From Pseudomonas entomophila (GTDB taxonomy: Bacteria > Pseudomonadota > Gammaproteobacteria > Pseudomonadales > Pseudomonadaceae): a DNA stretch of 64,000 nt. The notes under the pieces were generated by a model. The model saw nothing but the letters and a program-made list of their open reading frames with translations. It did not search any database and was not told where the DNA came from. The stretch spans positions 186,001-250,000 of the forward strand of contig NZ_CP070982.1 of NCBI RefSeq assembly GCF_018417595.1. The letters are read 5' to 3'. The translations under genes were made by a program, and so were the position numbers. Shown one piece after another: positions 43,511 through 53,516 of this stretch. Numbering within the stretch: position 1 is the stretch's first letter; every line of letters begins with the position of its first letter.

Positions 43511-44272
43511 TCAGTCTTGCGCGGCGGCGGTCCCGAGGAACTTGCGCAGGAACTGCCGGGTGCGTTCTTCTTTCGGATCGGCGAACAACGCCTTGGCCTC
43601 GCCCTGTTCGACGATCACGCCCTTGTCGAAGAAGATCACCCGGTTGGCCACGTCACGGGCGAAACTCATCTCGTGGGTGACGATGATCATCGTGCGTTTC
43701 TCCTCCGCGAGGCCGCGGATGGTCGCCAGCACCTCACCCACCAGTTCGGGGTCGAGCGCCGAGGTGGGTTCGTCGAACAGGATCACCTCCGGCTCCATGG
43801 CCAGGGCACGGGCGATGGCCACCCGTTGCTGCTGGCCACCGGACAGCCGCCGGGGGTAGGCGTCTTCCTTGCCCGCCAGGCCGACCTTGGCCAGCAGGCG
43901 CCTGCCCAGTTCGACGGCCTGCTCGCGGGGCGTCTTCTTGACGATCACCGGCCCTTCGATGACGTTGTCCAGGGCGGTACGGTGGGGGAACAGGTTGAAG
44001 TTCTGGAACACGAACCCGGCCTGCTGGCGCAGGCGGCGGATCGCACTCTGCTGGCCACCCAGCGGGCGCCCGGCATCGATGGTGATGTCGCCGATCTGGA
44101 TACGCCCGGCATCGGGGGTTTCCAGCAGGTTCAGGCAGCGCAGGAAGGTGGTCTTGCCCGAGCCGCTGGGGCCGATGATGGCCACCACTTCGCCGGGCTG
44201 CACGGTCAGGTCGATGCCGTTGAGCACGGTCTGGCCCTTGAACCGTTTGGTCAGGCCCTCTACTACGATCAT
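43511..44272 (-). CDS. tcyN: Cystine-type polar amino-acid ABC transporter ATPase
   Basis: This is a 253-residue ATPase of the polar amino-acid (HisP/GlnQ-like) group. Walker A is GPSGSGKTT, the signature is LSGGQQQRVAIARAL and Walker B is VILFDEPTSALDPE; the H-loop is MIIVTHEMSFARDV. AGGAG supports the ATG at 44272. It is the last gene of tcyJ-tcyL-tcyN. Cystine as substrate is inferred from the binding protein and from the divergent serine acetyltransferase. Confidence 0.85.
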   Translation of the reverse strand: MIVVEGLTKRFKGQTVLNGIDLTVQPGEVVAIIGPSGSGKTTFLRCLNLLETPDAGRIQIGDITIDAGRPLGGQQSAIRRLRQQAGFVFQNFNLFPHRTALDNVIEGPVIVKKTPREQAVELGRRLLAKVGLAGKEDAYPRRLSGGQQQRVAIARALAMEPEVILFDEPTSALDPELVGEVLATIRGLAEEKRTMIIVTHEMSFARDVANRVIFFDKGVIVEQGEAKALFADPKEERTRQFLRKFLGTAAAQD

Positions 44273-44273
44273 C

Positions 44274-44942
44274 TCAGTGCTCCTGGTCGTGCTGGTTGAC
44301 CCGCGCTTCCATGCGGTTCTGGAAGTGCGCCAGGATGCTGCAGAGGATCCAGTAGACCACCGCGACAGCCAGGTACATGGTGAAGACTTCGAAGGTCCGG
44401 GCGGTGATCAGCTGCGCCTGGCGGAACAGCTCGGGCACCTGGATGGTCGCCGCCAGGGCGGTATCCTTGACCAGCGAGATGAAGCTGTTACCCAGCGGCG
44501 GCAGTGCAGTGCGCAGGGCCTGCGGCAGGATCGCCCGGCGCATGGCCTGGGTGCGGGTCATACCGATGCTGGCCGCGGCTTCCCACTGGCCACGGTCGAT
44601 CGAGGATATCGCGGCGCGGAGGATTTCGCAGATGTACGCCGCCATGTTCAACGACAGGCCGATCAGCGACGCCGGGATCGGGTCGAGCTCGATGCCGATC
44701 TGCGGCAGGCCGAAGTAGATCACGAACAGCTGCACCAGCAGCGGCGTGCCCCGGAAGAACGACACGTAGATGCGCGCCAGCCAGTCCAGCGGCAGGATCT
44801 TCGACAGCCGCATCAGTGCCAGGGCAAAACCCAGTACCAGGCCGAAGAACATGCCGCCGACGCTGAGCAGCACGGTATAGCCCGCGCCCTTCAACAGGAA
44901 GGGCACGGAGTCGACAACGAGTTGCAGGCTTTCAGCGATCAT
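44274..44942 (-). CDS. tcyL: Cystine-type ABC transporter permease
   Basis: This is a 222-residue HisM/GlnP-type permease. Three to five membrane helices are visible, with the family opening VPFLLKGAGYTVLLSVGGMF and the EAA loop WEAAASIGMTRTQAMRRAIL. IYVSFFRGTPLLVQLFVIYFG is a diagnostic segment. It overlaps tcyJ by four bases (ATGA) and ends one base before tcyN. Confidence 0.88.
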   Translation of the reverse strand: MIAESLQLVVDSVPFLLKGAGYTVLLSVGGMFFGLVLGFALALMRLSKILPLDWLARIYVSFFRGTPLLVQLFVIYFGLPQIGIELDPIPASLIGLSLNMAAYICEILRAAISSIDRGQWEAAASIGMTRTQAMRRAILPQALRTALPPLGNSFISLVKDTALAATIQVPELFRQAQLITARTFEVFTMYLAVAVVYWILCSILAHFQNRMEARVNQHDQEH

Positions 44943-45733
44943 TTGGTGACATCGGCACCGAAGTACTTCTCGGACAGCTGTTTCAGCGTGCCGTCAGCCT
45001 TGAGCTTGTCGATGGCCTTGTTCAGCGCCTCGAGCAGTTCAGGCTCGCCCTTGCGCAGGGCCACGCCGCTTTCCAGGCGCGAGAACGGGGCGCCGGCGAG
45101 TTCGGTATCCTTGGCTTTCTGCGCGTATTCCAGCGCGGCCAGACGGTCGATCAGGATGGCGTCGATGCGGCCGTTGCGCAGGTCGGCGAACTTGGTCGGG
45201 TCGTCTTCGTAGGTGCGTACTTCGGCTTTCGGTACGTCCTGCTTGACCCATTGCTCGTAGTTGGTGCCCAGGCCCACGCCGACTTTCTTGCCCGCCAGGT
45301 CTTGCGCGGTCTTGATATTCAGCTGCTCGGCCTTCTTCTTCAGGATCAGCGCCTGGATGCCGGAGATGGTGTAGGGCTCGGAGAAGTCGTACTTCTTCTT
45401 GCGCTCCTCGGAGATGGTGACCTGGTTGATCACCACGTCCAGGCGCTTGGATTCCAGGGCGGCGAGGATGCCATCCCACTTGGTTGGCTGGACCTTGGCC
45501 TTGACCCCGAGCTCCTTGGCCAGCAGCTCGGACAGCTCGACCTCGAAGCCTGCCAGCTTGCCGTTCTCGTCCTGGAAGCTGAACGGTGGGTAGGTGCCTT
45601 CCAGGCCGACGTTGATCACGCCTTTTTCCTGGATGGTCTTGAGTTGCTCGCCGGCGAAGGCCTGGCCGAGCAGGCCGGCGCCGAGCAGGAGCGCCAGGCT
45701 GGCGTTGAGAAGGGGTTTGGCGAATTTGGTCAT
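44939..45733 (-). CDS. tcyJ: Cystine-type periplasmic binding protein
   Basis: This is a 264-residue family-3 solute-binding protein resembling FliY/TcyJ. The signal peptide ends at GQAFAGEQ. Ligand-fold motifs are GTYPPFSFQDENGKLAGFEV, then WDGILAALESKRLDVVINQV, SEPYTISGIQALI and GLGTNYEQWVKQ. The first gene of its operon, it faces epsC across a 330-base gap, which links cystine uptake to O-acetylserine supply. Confidence 0.87.
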   Translation of the reverse strand: MTKFAKPLLNASLALLLGAGLLGQAFAGEQLKTIQEKGVINVGLEGTYPPFSFQDENGKLAGFEVELSELLAKELGVKAKVQPTKWDGILAALESKRLDVVINQVTISEERKKKYDFSEPYTISGIQALILKKKAEQLNIKTAQDLAGKKVGVGLGTNYEQWVKQDVPKAEVRTYEDDPTKFADLRNGRIDAILIDRLAALEYAQKAKDTELAGAPFSRLESGVALRKGEPELLEALNKAIDKLKADGTLKQLSEKYFGADVTK

Positions 45734-46062
45734 GGCAGGCCCCGCGCTTGTTGTGGAAGTAGTGAGGTGGCGACTATAGAGGTGGGCTTTATAGGTCGGG
45801 AAATAATAAAAAATCAGGTTGTTATTCCAGTTTTGCTTTCCGCAATGGCTTATGCCCGACTTAGCTCAGGATGGAATAAAGCGTTGTTTTTTCCAAGGGG
45901 AAGATTTGACGTATTGTGGGTTGCATCTATCCAGTATTGGCCTCTTCGCGGGCAAGCCCGCTCCCACAGGTTGAGCACCAACCCTGGGGGAGCGGGCTTG
46001 CCGGCGAAGAGGCCGGAACAGGCAATAACAAGGCAGATGGCCTACCCGGCAGGAGAAACACC
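45734..46062. promoter_or_regulatory. Divergent tcyJ / epsC region
   Basis: The tcyJ-proximal half is AT-rich (GGGAAATAATAAAAAATCAG near 45797) and could bind a CysB-type activator. The epsC-proximal half contains a REP pair. No other gene is evident. AGGAG at 46051-46055 is the epsC ribosome-binding site. Confidence 0.4.
45939..46014. repeat. REP pair upstream of epsC
   Basis: GGCCTCTTCGCGGGCAAGCC and its inverse enclose a 20-base spacer, ending about 50 bases before the epsC start. Confidence 0.92.
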
Positions 46063-46995
46063 GTGAGCGAACAACCATCAACAGGGCATTGGCAGTTGCA
46101 GGGCATCGTCAGCGGCCTGCGCAGTGCCCGTGAACAGTGGCGCAGCCGCAATGGCCGCAGCAGCGGCGAGCAGGGCGGGCGCGAGTTGCCGTCGCGCGAA
46201 GCGATGCGGCAGATTCTCGAGCAGCTGTGTGGCGCGCTGTTCCCGATGCGCCTGGGCCCGGTGGACCTGCGCGAAGAGAGCGAGGATTTCTACGTCGGCC
46301 ACACCCTCGACGCCGCGCTCACCGCCCTGCTGGCCCAGGCCCGCCTGGAGCTGCGCTACGCCGCGCGCCACGGCAAGACCGAGGTCACCGACGTAGACGG
46401 CCACGCCCTGCGCTTGATCCAGGACTTCGCCGCGGCCCTGCCGGCCCTGCGCGTGCTGCTCGACACCGATGTGCTGGCCGCCTACCACGGCGACCCGGCG
46501 GCGCGCAGCGTCGATGAAGTGCTGCTGTGCTATCCCGGCATCCTGGCGATCATCCACCACCGCCTGGCCCACCACCTGTACCAGGCCGGCCTGCCGCTGC
46601 TGGCGCGGATCAGCTCGGAGCTGGCGCACTCGGCCACCGGTATCGACATCCACCCTGGCGCGCGCATTGGCCAGAGTTTCTTCATCGACCATGGCACCGG
46701 CGTGGTGATCGGCGAAACCGCGATCATCGGCGAGCGGGTGCGCATCTACCAGGCCGTGACCCTGGGCGCCAAGCGCTTCCCCAGCGACGAGTCGGGCACC
46801 CTGCACAAAGGCCTGGCGCGCCACCCGATCGTCGAGGACGACGTGGTGATCTATGCCGGTGCGACCATTCTCGGGCGGATCACCATCGGCAAGGGCTCGA
46901 CCATCGGCGGCAACGTTTGGCTGACCCGCAGCGTGCCGGCTGACAGCAACATCACCCAGGCCAACCTGCAGCTCGATTGCCAGGATAAGAATTGA
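46063..46995 (+). CDS. epsC: Serine O-acetyltransferase EpsC
   Basis: This is a 310-residue serine acetyltransferase that makes O-acetylserine, the acceptor for sulfide in cysteine synthesis and an inducer signal for CysB-type control. A helical N-domain is followed by left-handed hexapeptide repeats (HPGARIGQSFFIDHGTGVVI, ETAIIGERVRIYQAVTLGAK, then GATILGRITIGKGSTIGGNV). The catalytic His is in FFIDHGTG. The start is GTG at 46063, with AGGAG at ideal spacing; the frame runs further up through a REP, which is not coding. It belongs to the longer EpsC type rather than E. coli CysE. Confidence 0.92.
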   Translation: MSEQPSTGHWQLQGIVSGLRSAREQWRSRNGRSSGEQGGRELPSREAMRQILEQLCGALFPMRLGPVDLREESEDFYVGHTLDAALTALLAQARLELRYAARHGKTEVTDVDGHALRLIQDFAAALPALRVLLDTDVLAAYHGDPAARSVDEVLLCYPGILAIIHHRLAHHLYQAGLPLLARISSELAHSATGIDIHPGARIGQSFFIDHGTGVVIGETAIIGERVRIYQAVTLGAKRFPSDESGTLHKGLARHPIVEDDVVIYAGATILGRITIGKGSTIGGNVWLTRSVPADSNITQANLQLDCQDKN

Positions 46996-47022
46996 CCTTG
47001 TATTGCCGTTGGCTTTTCTGAT

Positions 47023-47096
47023 TTGTTCGCCGGCAAGCCGGCTCCTACGTGTAGCGCAAACCTGTCTAGACCGTAGGATCCGGCTTGCTGGCGAAA
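47023..47096. repeat. REP pair (partly decayed) downstream of epsC
   Basis: TTCGCCGGCAAGCCGGCTCC (from 47026) faces a weaker copy, GGATCCGGCTTGCTGGCGAA, ending at 47096. Confidence 0.75.
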
Positions 47097-47168
47097 GCCT
47101 GCACGGCAGCCCCGCAAGGCTCCCGCCCAGCGACATCGGGTCGCATTGAACGCCGATCCATGTTTAAC

Positions 47169-47184
47169 TTGAACGCTTGTTCAA
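47169..47184. promoter_or_regulatory. Palindromic operator upstream of betT
   Basis: TTGAAC-GCTT-GTTCAA is a perfect inverted repeat with a four-base centre, 115 bases before the betT ATG. Its TTGAAC...GTTCAA arms resemble TetR-type (BetI-like) sites of choline genes. Binding by BetI is inferred and no betI gene is in the window. Confidence 0.5.
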
Positions 47185-47230
47185 CGAAAAACGCTGGTCC
47201 ATTGCCGGTGTTCAAAAGGAGGAATCGCCT

Positions 47231-47287
47231 TTGCTGAACCCGTTCAATCCGAACCTCACGTCCTTCGACGAGGTGCCCGTTCAATGA
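47231..47287 (+). CDS. Possible leader peptide coupled to betT
   Basis: This 18-codon frame begins at TTG and reads MLNPFNPNLTSFDEVPVQ. Its ribosome-binding site is near perfect (AAAAGGAGG, eight bases before the TTG), stronger than that of betT. Its TGA overlaps the betT ATG in the arrangement ATGA. It may couple or gate betT translation. Alternatively the strong site serves a regulatory RNA structure. The sequence has no recognised homologue. Confidence 0.4.
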   Translation: MLNPFNPNLTSFDEVPVQ

Positions 47288-49287
47288 GTGCACCGACCCC
47301 CGAGCTTGCCAACGGCAAGATCCGCATGAACCCCCCCGTGTTCTACTTCGCGGCCAGTTTCATCCTCATTTTTGGCCTGGTGGTCATCGCCCAGCCGCAG
47401 GCTGCGGGCGAGTGGTTGCTGGCGGCGCAGAACTGGGCGGCCAACACCGTCGGCTGGTACTACATGCTGGCCATGACCCTGTACCTGGTCTTCGTGGTGG
47501 TCACCGCCTTGTCCGGCTACGGCAAGCTCAAGCTCGGTGCCGACCACGACGAGCCCGAGTTCAGTTACCTGTCCTGGGCCGGCATGCTGTTCGCCGCCGG
47601 CATCAGCATCACCCTGTTCTTCTTCTGCGTCTCCGAGCCGCTGACCCATATGCTGCAGCCACCGCAAGGCGAAGCGGGCACGGCCGAGGCCGGGCGCCAG
47701 GCGATGCAGATCCTGTTCCTGCACTGGGGCCTGCACGGCTGGGGTGTGTTCGCCTTCGTCGGCATGGCGCTGGCCTATTTCGCCTACCGCCACAACCTGC
47801 CACTGGCCCTGCGTTCGGCGCTGTACCCGCTGATCGGCAAGCGCATCAATGGCCCGATCGGTTACGCAGTGGACGGCTTCGGCATCATCGCCACGGTGTT
47901 CGGCCTGGGCGCCGACATGGGCTTTGGCGTGCTGCACCTGAACGCCGGCCTCGACTACCTGTTCGGCCTCAGCCACAGCCAGTGGGTGCAGGTGCTGCTG
48001 ATCGCCCTGATGATGGGCGCGGCGGTGGCCGTGGCGGTCGCCGGGGTGGAGAAGGGTGTGCGGGTGATGAGCGACATCAACCTGTTCCTGGCCTGCGCGC
48101 TGCTGCTGTTCGTGCTGTTCGCCGGCCCCACCCAGCACCTGTTCAACACGCTGATCCAGAACCTCGGCGACTACCTCGGCGCCTTGCCGCGCAAGAGCTT
48201 CGATGTGTACGCCTATGGCGAGAACCGCGACTGGCTGGGTGGCTGGACGGTGTTCTACTGGGCTTGGTGGATCGCCTGGGCGCCGTTCGTGGGGCTGTTC
48301 ATCGCGCGCATTTCCCGGGGCCGCACCATCCGCGAGTTCGTCTTCGGCGTGCTGCTGATCCCGCTGGGCTTCACCCTGGCGTGGATGTCGATCTTCGGCA
48401 ACAGCGCCATGAGCCAGGTGCTCGACCATGGCATGACCGCCCTCGGCCAGTCGGCCCTCGACAACCCGTCGATGAGCCTGTACCTGCTGCTGGAGACCTA
48501 CCCCTGGAGCAAGACGGTGATCGCCGTGACGGTGTTCATCAGCTTCGTGTTCTTCGTCACCTCGGCCGACTCCGGCACCGTGGTGCTGTCGACGCTGTCG
48601 GCCAAGGGCGGCGGCGCCGACGAGGATGGCCCGAACTGGCTGCGGATATTCTGGGGCGCGATGACCGCGCTGATCACTGGCGGCCTCTTGTTCGCCGGCA
48701 GCATCGATTCGCTGAAGTCGGCGGTGGTGCTGACCTCGCTGCCGTTCTCGCTGATCCTGCTGTGCATGATGTGGGGGCTGCACAAGGCCTTCTACCTGGA
48801 GAGCCAGCGGCAGATCGCGCAGATGCACTCGCTGGCGCCGTTCGCCCAGTCGCGGCGCGGGCGTGGCGGCTGGCGCCAGCGCCTGAGCCAGGCCGTGCAC
48901 TTCCCGTCGCGGGACGAGGTGTACCGCTTCATGGATGACGTGGTGCGCCCGGCGATCGCCGAGGTGCGCGAGGTGTTCGAGCAGAAGGGCCTGGTGCTGA
49001 TCACCCAGGACGACCCAAGCCACGACAACGTCAGCCTGAAGATCGGCCATGGCGAGGAGCAGCCGTTCATCTACCAGGTGCAGATGCGTGGCTACTTCAC
49101 ACCCTCGTTCGCGTTGGGTGGGTTGGGCACTCAAGAGCTGAAGAACCGCCGCTACTACCGGGCGGAGGTGCACCTGAGCGAAGGCAGCCAGAACTATGAC
49201 CTGGTGGGCTACAGCAAAGAGCAGATCATCAACGACATCCTCGACCAGTACGAGCGGCACATGCAGTACCTGCATTTGGTCAGATAG
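47284..49287 (+). CDS. betT: BCCT family choline/betaine transporter BetT
   Basis: This is a 667-residue inner-membrane transporter of the betaine/choline/carnitine family with twelve predicted helices. The family signature is FYWAWWIAWAPFVGLFIARI, followed by SRGRTIREF. Other conserved segments are HWGLHGWGVFAFVGMALAYF and VFFVTSADSGTVVLSTLSAK. A long cytoplasmic tail (about 170 residues) is typical of the BetT type with osmoregulated activity. GAGGTG precedes the ATG. The substrate is choline or a betaine; the tau genes downstream raise taurine as an alternative, but there is no direct evidence. Confidence 0.88.
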   Translation: MSAPTPELANGKIRMNPPVFYFAASFILIFGLVVIAQPQAAGEWLLAAQNWAANTVGWYYMLAMTLYLVFVVVTALSGYGKLKLGADHDEPEFSYLSWAGMLFAAGISITLFFFCVSEPLTHMLQPPQGEAGTAEAGRQAMQILFLHWGLHGWGVFAFVGMALAYFAYRHNLPLALRSALYPLIGKRINGPIGYAVDGFGIIATVFGLGADMGFGVLHLNAGLDYLFGLSHSQWVQVLLIALMMGAAVAVAVAGVEKGVRVMSDINLFLACALLLFVLFAGPTQHLFNTLIQNLGDYLGALPRKSFDVYAYGENRDWLGGWTVFYWAWWIAWAPFVGLFIARISRGRTIREFVFGVLLIPLGFTLAWMSIFGNSAMSQVLDHGMTALGQSALDNPSMSLYLLLETYPWSKTVIAVTVFISFVFFVTSADSGTVVLSTLSAKGGGADEDGPNWLRIFWGAMTALITGGLLFAGSIDSLKSAVVLTSLPFSLILLCMMWGLHKAFYLESQRQIAQMHSLAPFAQSRRGRGGWRQRLSQAVHFPSRDEVYRFMDDVVRPAIAEVREVFEQKGLVLITQDDPSHDNVSLKIGHGEEQPFIYQVQMRGYFTPSFALGGLGTQELKNRRYYRAEVHLSEGSQNYDLVGYSKEQIINDILDQYERHMQYLHLVR

Positions 49288-49307
49288 ACCGTTGGGGCCG
49301 CTTTGCG

Positions 49308-49380
49308 GCCCTTTCGCGGCACAAGGCCGCCCCTCCAGGGGAACGCGATCTCCTGTGGGAGCGGCCTTGTGCCGCGAAAG
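49308..49380. repeat. REP pair between converging betT and tauD
   Basis: CTTTCGCGGCACAAGGCCGC and its inverse GCGGCCTTGTGCCGCGAAAG are the same REP variant that lies inside atsB. Confidence 0.9.
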
Positions 49381-49405
49381 GAGGCCGAAGCCCCCTCTGG
49401 GCCCT

Positions 49406-50284
<879 letters not shown>

Positions 50285-50287
50285 CTA

Positions 50288-51127
50288 TCAATGGCTCTGC
50301 CCGTGCCAGGGCACCAACTTGCGTTGCAGGGCGCGCAGGCCCATCTCCAGGGCGAAGGCGATCAGGGCGATCAGGAGGATCCCCAGCACCACCACGTCGG
50401 TGACCAGGAACTGCGCCGCCGACTGCACCATGAAGCCCAGGCCGCTGGTGGCGGCGATCAGCTCGGCGGCGACCAGGGTCGACCAGCCCACGCCAAGCCC
50501 GATACGGATGCCGGTGAGGATGTCGGGCAGGGCGCTGGGCAGGATCACATGGCGGATCAGCTGGGCCTGGGTGGCGCCCAGCGACTGGGCGGCGCGCAAC
50601 TTGGCCGGGTCGACGGTGCGCACGCCGGTGGCGGTGGCGATGGCGATCGGGGCGAAGATCGCCAGGTAGATCAGCAGCACCTTCGACAGCTCGCCGATAC
50701 CGCACCAGATCACGATCAGCGGCAGGTAGGCCAGTGGTGGGATCGGCCGGTAGAACTCGATCAGCGGGTCGAGGATGCCACGGGCCACGCGGTTGTAGCC
50801 GATGGCCAGGCCCACCGGGATGGCGGTCAGGGTGGCGGCCAGCAGGGCCAGGCCGATGCGGCCGAGGCTGGCGCCCAGGTGCTGCCACAGGCTGGCATCC
50901 ATGTAGCCCTGGGTGATCAGGGTCCAGCCCTTGGCCAGGATGTCGCCGGGCGGGGGCAGGAACAGCGGTTCGATCCAGTCGGCGGCGGTCACCAGCCACC
51001 AGGCCAGCAGCAAGGTGGCGAGGGTCAGGGTGCTGATCCAGCGGGTCGGCAAGGGCTTGCGGGGTTTCACTGCAGGTTGCGTCCGTTGGGCCTGCTTGGC
51101 GGCGGCCGGCAATTCGATGGTGCTCAT
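50288..51127 (-). CDS. tauC: Taurine ABC transporter permease TauC
   Basis: This is a 279-residue permease with about six helices. An N-terminal cytoplasmic tail rich in K, P and A leads into [17 protein letters not shown]. The EAA-type loop is [20 protein letters not shown]. It overlaps tauB by four bases. Presumably it works as a homodimer with TauB and TauA. Confidence 0.93.
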   Translation of the reverse strand: MSTIELPAAAKQAQRTQPAVKPRKPLPTRWISTLTLATLLLAWWLVTAADWIEPLFLPPPGDILAKGWTLITQGYMDASLWQHLGASLGRIGLALLAATLTAIPVGLAIGYNRVARGILDPLIEFYRPIPPLAYLPLIVIWCGIGELSKVLLIYLAIFAPIAIATATGVRTVDPAKLRAAQSLGATQAQLIRHVILPSALPDILTGIRIGLGVGWSTLVAAELIAATSGLGFMVQSAAQFLVTDVVVLGILLIALIAFALEMGLRALQRKLVPWHGQSH

Positions 51128-51903
51128 GCGGACTCCTGGCGTTGCGAAAATACCCGTGCCAGCACGTGCTCGCGGGTTTCGATGAAGCGGGGATCGGACT
51201 TGATCGCCCGGGCCGACTCGCCAGCGGCATAGCGCTGGCCGAAGTCCAGTTGCAGGCGCTCGACCACACGCCCGGGGTTGGGGGCCAGCAGTACCAGTTC
51301 GGTAGCGAGGAACACCGCTTCCTCGATGTCGTGGGTGATCAGGAACACCGGCTTGGCGGTGCGCTGCCAGACCTGCAGCAACAGCTCCTGCATCTGTTCA
51401 CGGGTGAAGGCGTCGAGGGCACCGAAGGGCTCGTCCATCAGCAACACCCGAGGGTCGGCGGCCAGCGCACGGGCCAGGCCCACGCGCTGTTTCTGCCCAC
51501 CCGAGAGTTGCCAGATACGTCGTTCAGCGAAGCCCGCCAGGTCAACCAACGCCAACATCTCACGGGCCTTGGCTTCGCGCTGGGCGCGGGGCACGCCGGC
51601 CAGCTCCAGGCCGAAGGCGACGTTGGCCAGCACGTCCTGCCAGGGCAGCAGGGCATCGTCCTGGAACACCACGCCGCGCTCGGCGCCGGGGCCTTGTACC
51701 GGCGCGCCATCGAGGGTAATGCGCCCGTCGCTGGGGGCGACGAACCCGGCGATCAGGTTGAGCAGCGAAGTCTTGCCGCTGCCGGAAGGCCCGAGGGCCA
51801 CCAGCAACTGGCGTGGCCCGAGGCTCAGGTTGATGTCGGCCAGCACCGGGGTGGTGGCGCCGGGGTACTGTGCGCTGATGCGCTCCAGTTCAAGCAAGGC
51901 CAT
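51124..51903 (-). CDS. tauB: Taurine ABC transporter ATPase TauB
   Basis: This is a 259-residue ATPase. Walker A is GPSGSGKTS, the signature is [15 protein letters not shown] and Walker B is [14 protein letters not shown]; the H-loop is [14 protein letters not shown]. It lies 13 bases after tauA and overlaps tauC. Its close relatives in the window are AtsC and SsuB. Confidence 0.93.
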   Translation of the reverse strand: MALLELERISAQYPGATTPVLADINLSLGPRQLLVALGPSGSGKTSLLNLIAGFVAPSDGRITLDGAPVQGPGAERGVVFQDDALLPWQDVLANVAFGLELAGVPRAQREAKAREMLALVDLAGFAERRIWQLSGGQKQRVGLARALAADPRVLLMDEPFGALDAFTREQMQELLLQVWQRTAKPVFLITHDIEEAVFLATELVLLAPNPGRVVERLQLDFGQRYAAGESARAIKSDPRFIETREHVLARVFSQRQESA

Positions 51904-51916
51904 GACGGGCTCCGGA

Positions 51917-52888
51917 TCAGTTGGGCAGGTATTGGGCGCTGACGTAGGGCGAGTAGTCCGGCAGCACGGCTTCGACCTTGCCCTGTTGCTTGAGGAAGGT
52001 GGCGGTGTCGGTCAGTGCCTGGGTGGTCGGCGCGCCCAGGGCGCTGGCCTGGTCGGCGGCCAGCGGGTAGACGTTGCCCTGCAGCAGCACCGGGATGTCG
52101 GCCGGCTTGGCGCCGGACAGTTTGACCAGCTTGGCGACGTTGTCTTTGTCGGCCAGCCACGCCTGCGGGTCCTTGCGGTAGTCGGCGTAGGCGTCGAGGG
52201 TCACCTTGGCGAACGACCTGACGATCTCGGGGTGCTTGGCGGCGAAGTCCTTGCGCACGATCCAGGCGTCGAAGGTCGGCGCGCCTTTCTCGGCCAGCTC
52301 GCCAGAGGTGATCAGCACCTTGCCGTTCTCCTTGGCCACGCCCAGGGCCGGGTCCCAGACGTAGGTGGCATCGATGTCGCCGCGCTTCCAGGCAGCGATG
52401 ATCGCCGGTGGCGTCAGGTTGAGGATCTGCACCTTCGAGGGGTCGATATTCCAGGCCTTCAGCGCGGCCAGCAGGCTGTAGTGGCCGGTGGACACGAAAG
52501 GCACGGCGACTTTCTTGCCGACCAGGTCCTGTGGGGTCTTGATGCTGTCGCGGGCGACCAGCGCCTCGCCGGCGCCGATCTGGGTGGCGATCAGGAAGGT
52601 CTCGACCGGCAGCTTGCGGGTGGCGGCGGCGGCCAGGGGGCTGGAGCCGAGGTAGCCGATCTGCACGTCGCCCGAGGCCACGGCGGTGATCACGTCGGCG
52701 CCGTTATCGAACTTGCGCCAGTCGATGCTGGCCTTGCTGTCCTTTTCATAGGTGCCATCGACCTGGGCCACTTTGGCCGGGTCGACGGTGGTCTGGTAGG
52801 CGACGGTCAGGTCGGCGGCCTGGGCCAACCAGCTGGCGCCGGCGAGGGTCAGGGCGGCGAACAGGCGCAGCGGAGCATGCGGGATCAT
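51917..52888 (-). CDS. tauA: Taurine-binding periplasmic protein TauA
   Basis: This is a 323-residue binding protein. The signal peptide ends at WLAQAADL. Taurine-binding family segments are [20 protein letters not shown], then [29 protein letters not shown] and [19 protein letters not shown]. It is the first gene of tauABCD. The upstream region is AT-rich, as expected for sulfate-starvation control. Confidence 0.93.
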   Translation of the reverse strand: MIPHAPLRLFAALTLAGASWLAQAADLTVAYQTTVDPAKVAQVDGTYEKDSKASIDWRKFDNGADVITAVASGDVQIGYLGSSPLAAAATRKLPVETFLIATQIGAGEALVARDSIKTPQDLVGKKVAVPFVSTGHYSLLAALKAWNIDPSKVQILNLTPPAIIAAWKRGDIDATYVWDPALGVAKENGKVLITSGELAEKGAPTFDAWIVRKDFAAKHPEIVRSFAKVTLDAYADYRKDPQAWLADKDNVAKLVKLSGAKPADIPVLLQGNVYPLAADQASALGAPTTQALTDTATFLKQQGKVEAVLPDYSPYVSAQYLPN

Positions 52889-53051
52889 GGTTGAACCTCT
52901 CGTCAGGCAAATGGGGGTATGGATGGCGAGAAGACTAGATGATCTAAGAAATTAAAAATAAATAACTTTTTTGCATTAGCTTAAAAGCCAAATGCTCTGA
53001 GCATGGCCGGTGCCCATGGCGCAAAACTCAAGCCATTGATCGGATACGACT
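52889..53051. promoter_or_regulatory. tauA upstream region with AT-rich block
   Basis: GAAATTAAAAAT at 52948-52959 differs by one inserted base from the GAATTAAAAAT block of the ats and sft promoter regions, though here it lies in the opposite sense relative to the gene. The stretch from 52940 to 52990 is strongly AT-rich. Confidence 0.45.
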
Positions 53052-53138
53052 TCTGTAGGAGCGGCTGCAGCCGCGATCACCCGCGAAGCGGGGGCCGGAT
53101 ACTGCAGCGCCTGCATCGCGGCTGAAGCCGCTCCTACG
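53052..53138. repeat. REP pair between divergent tauA and the porin gene
   Basis: TGTAGGAGCGGCTGCAGCCG and its inverse (ATCGCGGCTGAAGCCGCTCC) enclose a small hairpin (CCCGCGAAGCGGG). Confidence 0.9.
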
Positions 53139-53516
53139 GAGGGCGCTTGCTGACTGGCGGAATCCGGGTTCCCTGCTAGCCTTCCTCGGCTCCGCTGGGG
53201 CAAGCAACGGGCCGCTCTACGGCAAACGTTTGCACATAACCTAAAGGTATGATTGACAGCGTCGATACATCGAATGGCAGTAAAGGTTCCAATGTTATTC
53301 CGTAAAAATCTTACAGATTCATAAAACGGTCATTTTGGATTTATAGGATTGTCATTATCCTGTAGCGCAGGTTGCGGGTTAGACCAAAGTCGCAAATCAG
53401 CCGTCAACGATTGACTTGGCGGTCACGCATTGGTGCTAAATCGCCAATCCAGGCGAGTGGGGCAGAAGATCCCGCCGCTTGAGACGCACAAAAATTAGAA
53501 CGTAGAGGAGCAAAGC
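53139..53516. promoter_or_regulatory. Long porin leader region with LacI-type palindrome
   Basis: These 378 bases hold no gene that I can support. GCAAACGTTTGC (53222-53233) is a perfect palindrome with a central CG, the form of LacI/PurR-family operators. AGGAT-N7-ATCCT lies at 53345-53361. GAGGAG at 53505-53510 is the porin ribbon-binding site for ribosomes (Shine-Dalgarno). Confidence 0.45.
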
